A stretch of DNA of 64,000 bases from assembly GCA_900708905.1 (NCBI GenBank), contig CAADRB010000037.1, forward strand, positions 950,926 through 1,014,925, written 5' to 3'. The notes under the pieces are model-generated. The model did no database searches and was not told the origin of the DNA. It saw only the letters and a list, made by a program, of their open reading frames with translations. Source of the DNA: Hymenolepis diminuta (Eukaryota > Platyhelminthes > Cestoda > Cyclophyllidea > Hymenolepididae). This document shows, piece after piece, positions 59,101 through 64,000 of this stretch. Numbering within the stretch: the stretch's first letter is position 1; each line of letters starts with the position of its first letter. The translations under genes were made by a program, and so were the position numbers.

Positions 59101-62100
59101 GTTGATCACCCACACCAATGATCATCAATCTCATGACCTCTGACTAAGAGATTACGTTATAGAACCTGTTTTGCAAAGCAATTCTTGATGGTCTTCAGAG
59201 TGATCTGAAGATGAATTTCTTGTCGTGTCTTGGACCAACGCCTAGTGCTAAGACGCTCTACGGCGTCCGAGGCACAGAATATTTCTGGTTTTTGCACTTC
59301 ATGAATCGCCGATAAATTGGCAAGTTATGAATATTTTTAAACAGAGTAACCTTTAAACTACCTTTTTATGTAAAGTAACGCCTATGCTTTGAAAACTACG
59401 TGAGCACCAAGTAAAAAGGCAGTGTAAAAGAGAGTAGTCAAGTGAACAAGTAGACAAAAGTAGTCATGGTAACAAGTGGCAACAGCCTTCAACACCCGCC
59501 GTTTGATCAATTGAAGTTATCGACCAAAAGGGTAAATAGTTACTTATTCTCTAAGGTAAACCAATATTCACCTTTTTAGGTGATTTCTTCACTGATTGCG
59601 GTGAATTCAGCCGCGTTGGACCATCGAATATTTTTCTTCCATTTGATTCGTGGGCATTACCATCCTTATTCACTCTTGACTTTCCTGAAATATTAAACAT
59701 CCAAGTCTATCATGTAATTGTTTGTTTCTTTGAGAAAAATAGGCCATAACGGTTTATGGTGTTATCGTAAAGACAGCCTGAAAAGTTTGAGTGAGTAGAA
59801 ATATTTGGTGAATCCTTAAATATCTCTCCTAGGATATATTTCATCAATATGCTTTGCAGTAGAAAGTATAGAGCAATTTTTTCTAGGATTTGTCATTTTA
59901 ATATCAAATTTTAATCGAATCTCCACTATCTATTATTTCATTTATTTCTATTAATGATTTATTTAAGTTTTAAACAATTTCTTGACAAACATTTATTTAC
60001 TTTCCATCATGGTTTAGCCAGCACTTAATATTCCAGACTCATCATAAAAGACGCTCTGATGATTTAAGTAATGCTCTATCCGATGCTGTCAATTTGTTGA
60101 GCCTGCTGGACCTGAATTCTCAACCCTTGTTTGTTCGACTTGGTTCAAATAGATTTCCTCCATCATATGCACCTAATGCTGTTGATGCAACTGGACTCTA
60201 TTTGGCCGGTTTATACAATGACATCATGTCCCAATCATATGCAATCAAAATTTGAATAGTCACTGAACGACTTCCCAAAGTATATTGAAAGACGCTCACT
60301 GAACAACCGGAACACAACTGGTTGCAACACAGCTGAACAAGGCAGGTCGCTACAACCCAGCTCACTACTGCTTTGACGATTACCTGCTCACGACTTCTTA
60401 GCCACCTTTTTGCCTGTCTGTCAATTATCACTTCTTTAAATAAATAAGCCCTACTCTAAATGTGTCCGGCTTTCTTACAACTCTAATAGTCTACTATAGC
60501 TAGTCCCCCACATTCCTCTAAATTTAGCTTTCATCAATTTCTTCTGTTTCTGCTGAAATAAAAAGACACAAATGAATAGGTGATATGGGGATCAAAATCA
60601 AAAATCTTCAAATATATGAAAGTTATTGTCGTGTTTCCTATGTAATGTTCTTCTGTGCCAAGCTTATCAGCATCTCGTGGAGTGTGGTACATTGATAGCC
60701 AGCTACATTCAAAATCTGTGAAATTGTGCCTTTGCTCCTGTGTTTCCTCTCAAGTAATCTCTCTCGTCCTCCTTTCTCATTCACAGTTAACCCCTCACTT
60801 CCGTCCGTCTCCATCAAACATGACTTACACCATTTGTGAACGATTAAACACGGTTATTTTATATTCACTCTCTCCCTCCCCATTAGTTGTTATAAAATTT
60901 AGCTAGAATGTCAATGGTTTACTTCTACTAACTCGGGATTGCCAGGTCTTAAAATAACCGAAGGAAAGCTGTTCGTCCATTTAATAAATACTCTAATGGG
61001 GCTGTTTAAAATTGTAATAAACAGTAAATGGGATATCTCTGAACAGAAGTGTAGTTCACAAAGATGTTTGAACATCAGAAAAAAATTTTTGTTGATCGGT
61101 TCAATGACACATCCCAGGTACAACACAAACACACTACTTTTATATATTCCTATTTTTGCATGGTCCGTATTCGCGAAGCGAAGTTAGTGGTCACTGGAGG
61201 GGAAACACCTTCTTATCAACTGCCGATTTCACACTGATCTTGGGCTGACATCAATCTAGGTGAACTATGTGTTAAGACTTCGTTGTAAACAAACTTCTAA
61301 ACTACAGTTTCATTCTTATTTCAACACCAAAGTCATACCCACACTCTCTATCAACTTCGAAGAATATATTAGAACCGATAGTTAAGCAGTAAGGGAATCT
61401 TGGAAGGGATTTGAGCTACTCCGTGCTTTAAGGTTAGTAGTTTAACACAATGAGCATTCCGGTTAGCCGTAAGAAGCAACAAGATGAGCACCTAACATTC
61501 CTTACTTTGATAAATATTAGCTAGCGTAATTGCTATGTGGAAACAAATTTGCAAAATTTTACTCTAATTTTATTGAATAGAGGTAATACAGGTTCATTAA
61601 AATTACACTGCTTTAAAACAATCATTTACCTTTGGTGGATTGCGGGAATGTACTACTGAAATTTTTGCCTTTTTATAAAATCAAAAGAGTATTTTTTATT
61701 TTCCTTGATTGATAAAATGAAACGAAACGAACCGAAATCACATTCACCAGACAATTTTGGTTTTGGAGGATTGTAGCAGGCAAGATCGCGAACTCGTGAA
61801 GAAGCTGCTGATTTTAATGTTCTAGGACAGAAATTTCTCTCTTCTGTAAAAAGACTCGAATGAAGACTTAAAATATCAGAAGAAGGACCTTGCATGGACT
61901 GCTAAAAAGAAATCACTTTCTAAGGAGAACTTACGCGGAGCTTGCACATTGATTTAGATGTCGGAGAACAATACAGGGGTTTTCGAATTGTGACTGTTTT
62001 TCGACGAATTATTTTGTTTTTATCACAGCCATTATAAATGTTTAATAAAGTTTGAACAACATTATTTACAACCGGATCTTCAACACAAATAAAGGCCTGC

Positions 62101-62400
62101 AAATAGAATAAAAGATGAATATGATACCTTATTATCGGAATCACTTCTGAGCTTAGGCTTCCGTGCTGGTATTCTGTTTAAATTTTTAATGTCGCGCCGT
62201 TTTGTATAAATTTTCGCTTAAAAATAAGAATACCAAAACTTAAATACCTTTGGGATTGGTAAATAAAGAACGCGGAGCTCTATCATCAACACAAGCTACG
62301 GACAATAAATTTTCAAAAGTTCGTAGTACCTTTTGCGGAGTTAATTTTTCTTCTATGTGCCTCTAGTTGTTGATCAACTAATATTTTCTTCGAAACGGTA
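56153..62400 (-). CDS. SPATA7: SPATA7-like ciliary protein (5' exon not placed)
   Basis: Homologue of SPATA7, a connecting-cilium/transition-zone protein linked to retinal degeneration in humans. Key matches: ILSLHSSLFTEERNFCPRTLK (61.8 kb) with the family's DLLDKHSELF...FTPRTLK motif; RDDLELLRFASEITNEII and QFSN (58.39-58.47 kb), continued by SQLMVVFRSHLDRSDLK (58.25-58.31 kb), with the ELLYLSFIEDVTDEIL...FSNRFLERLFERH block; then IAKQLNIPSKLIKEL (56.84-56.93 kb). Other exons lie near 62.35, 62.27, 62.13, 61.97, 59.6 and 58.57 kb. The last two are 56518-56645 and 56153-56477, separated by a 40-nt intron; they end in a Ser/Asp/Glu-rich tail (EEDYEDDFEDTT). An open reading starting at 56602 runs through that 40-nt intron in a different frame and should not be taken as the start. 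The N-terminal exon upstream of 62.4 kb was not identified. Confidence 0.75.
59095..59280 (-). repeat. Weak SINE-like similarity in a SPATA7 intron
   Basis: Contains CATGACCTCTGACTA and ACCAATGA, similar in order to the repeat body at 3.63-3.67 kb. Together with GCCTAGTGCTAAGACGCTC near 59.25 kb it may be an older member of the same family. The evidence is weak. Confidence 0.2.
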
Positions 62401-62409
62401 GTGTTTGAA

Positions 62410-63002
62410 GTCATGCACAAGCGAATATTAGCATAAAATTTGTAAAAATAATACTAACCTTGATCCAAAATTTTCACAATTTATTATACAACAAAAACAA
62501 AACATACAAACAAGTAAATCTTCATCAATATAATAATATTTTAGTTATATAATTTTTGAATTAAAGCCATTTGTTATAATTTTATTTACATTATTAAAGT
62601 TATTTGATACAAATTTAACAATGAAGACAATCAAAATTATATTTTACATTTTTTTAAAATTGATTCGATGGTTTGAAAACGCAAATTATTAATTGACTTT
62701 TATCACTTTGGTCTTTTGGCGAATGTTTCAAGCGGTGCTCTTTTCTGATACGACAATTCTCATTATCTAGAACGGATTGTTTTTTTTTATTTTTAGTTGT
62801 CGGTTTATGTAAAAAATCTTTTTTGTCCAGATTTTCTTTGCATAACTTTTATCGTATCGCCCTTGACTGATATATTTTTATCTTATAAATTTAGTTCTCG
62901 TAATTTTTTATCTGTTTATTGCCTTTCGAATATTTTTACTACTGAATTATTTATTCATCTGCCATATTAATGTTAATTTTTTAATTACAAACACCTGAAG
63001 AT
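62410..63002. other. Gap between the divergent SPATA7-like and TTC7-like genes
   Basis: About 600 bp of very AT-rich DNA between two genes transcribed away from each other. It should contain the SPATA7 5' end and both promoters; no motif is clear. Confidence 0.45.
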
Positions 63003-64000
63003 ATGTATGTTGCTCGGTCGAATCGATCTCGAAAAACTCGATTGGAACTTGAAATTGAAAAACATCGTGCCGAGGGCAACTTCAACAAAGCTCTCGAATT
63101 TGCCTGCCCTTTCAGAAGTGAACGTAGTGGTCTAAATGCCTGCCTCTACAATCTAGTATATTGTGAGAGCCGTCTTGTTCTCTCCGAAAAGGAGTACACA
63201 TATGCAATCGATTTTAAAGATATTGAAGCTGCGGTTGAGACTGCGCTTCGAAACGCTGATGACCAGTATCGATATGAGGCTTCGATTTTAAAAGCCAAGA
63301 TATTCTTCATCCAAGAGCAATATGAGAAGGTTGTTGACCTTCTAACTACCGGTGGAATTGATCTGAAGAAGGTCCGAATTGAGTCTTACTCATCCCGTTT
63401 CGCCTGTCTTCTTTCAGAAGGCTTCGCTATGCTCGGTTTGTTTGTTTATAGCTAGTTTTCTTCGCTTATTTTTCTTATTGTCTTTCCCTTAAGTTTTTTA
63501 TGGTCCCATGTTTAAAGTGTCATATGATAATTTTACTTATTTTTTCAATTTTTATCCCTTTCTTAGTACTTTAACCTTAAAAATTTTTATTTGTGAATTT
63601 TTATTTCTTTACTCGAGAATGTTGTATAAATTGTTCTCAATTTTCAGCTGAAAATTTATCTTCGGTGGTTATATGATTGCATTTGTCCTGTTCTGTTTGT
63701 CATGCTTACTATTAAAATTTTTTCTAATTTTCTACCATTTCGTCTAGCTAAACTCGACTTTTCATGTGCAATAATTTGAAATAAGGTAGTTTACTTCTTT
63801 ATTTTCAGTAGGATGCAATAGGATCGTACTGCTGAAACTTAGTTTTCTAATCGAATATGATGAACGCCTGTCGTACGCAGATAGTAGCAGTACCAGTTGT
63901 ATTCGGCTCTCCGATTACTGCCTTATCTTCTGTGATTGTCCTGTTATTTTTATTTCCAAACTTCGTCTTTGGTATCCTCATTATGACCGATTGTGGTATC
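63003..64000 (+). CDS. TTC7: TTC7-like protein, 5' end (continues past the window)
   Basis: Start of a tetratricopeptide protein of the TTC7A/B family, which scaffolds PI4-kinase alpha with EFR3 at the plasma membrane. Exon 1 (63003-63435) encodes about 144 residues. It opens SRKTRLELEIEKHRAEGNFN, matching the vertebrate SRLETEIERCRSE start. Helical segments follow: ALRNADDQYRYEASILKAKI aligns with the LKSEFLQESNLIMAKL part, and FACLLSEGFAMLG with RVIAEAYATKG. The donor follows CTCG at 63435. A candidate second exon from 63809 stays open in the matching phase to the window end. However, its sequence (LLKLSFLIEYDERLSY) does not resemble the expected part of TTC7, so it may be wrong. The rest of the gene lies outside. 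Confidence 0.75.

Noticed and set aside
1..64000. CRISPR arrays, bacterial operons, riboswitches or phage genes
   Set aside because: The window is intron-rich metazoan DNA. I saw no regularly spaced direct repeats and no prokaryotic gene organisation.

Overview
This window is eukaryotic nuclear DNA, most likely from a parasitic flatworm and probably a tapeworm. It is AT-rich and gene-sparse. Eight multi-exon metazoan genes are recognisable and most code for familiar animal proteins. Many introns are only 34-41 nt long, with a second group near 71-72 nt, and the rest run from hundreds of nt to nearly 2 kb. That two-peaked pattern of tiny introns is known from cestode genomes. The species is not determined. 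Exon borders were worked out by hand from reading frames, splice sites and remembered family sequence, so they are models and not transcript evidence.

Layout. 1-162: end of an LTR. 918-5867 (-): MCM8-type DNA helicase. 5.9-8.9 kb: intergenic, with two solo LTRs and an older repeat. 8921-11239 (-): drebrin-like/Abp1 actin-binding protein. 11614-15014 (-): ZC3H14-type poly(A)-binding CCCH protein. 15.0-20.1 kb: mostly empty, with two unassigned open stretches. About 20.2-24.66 kb (-): acidic protein with a split LIM domain. 25.2-27.1 kb: a nest of transposon remains. 29969-32307 (+): RNF10 RING protein, closed gene model. 33374-42414 (+): APPBP2-type TPR protein in 12 exons, closed model. 43-47 kb: decayed repeats. 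47663-47896 (+): small two-helix membrane protein resembling PIG-Y. 48048-48695 (+): intronless TREX-type exonuclease with one catalytic residue changed. 49.5-50.1 kb: internally deleted mariner-type transposon. 51.8-52.5 kb: solo LTR and another repeat. 54-56 kb: copies of a further dispersed repeat. 56153 to about 62.4 kb (-): SPATA7-type ciliary protein. 63003 to the edge (+): 5' end of a TTC7-type gene.

The genes do not form a pathway. MCM8 and TREX act on DNA, RNF10 and APPBP2 in ubiquitin-linked processes, ZC3H14 on mRNA tails, the drebrin-like and LIM proteins on actin, SPATA7 at the cilium and TTC7 in phosphoinositide signalling. The best-supported new observations are two families of short solo LTRs flanked by 5-bp target duplications, partly nested in one another or in older repeats, and a TREX homologue whose Exo I glutamate codon has become glycine.
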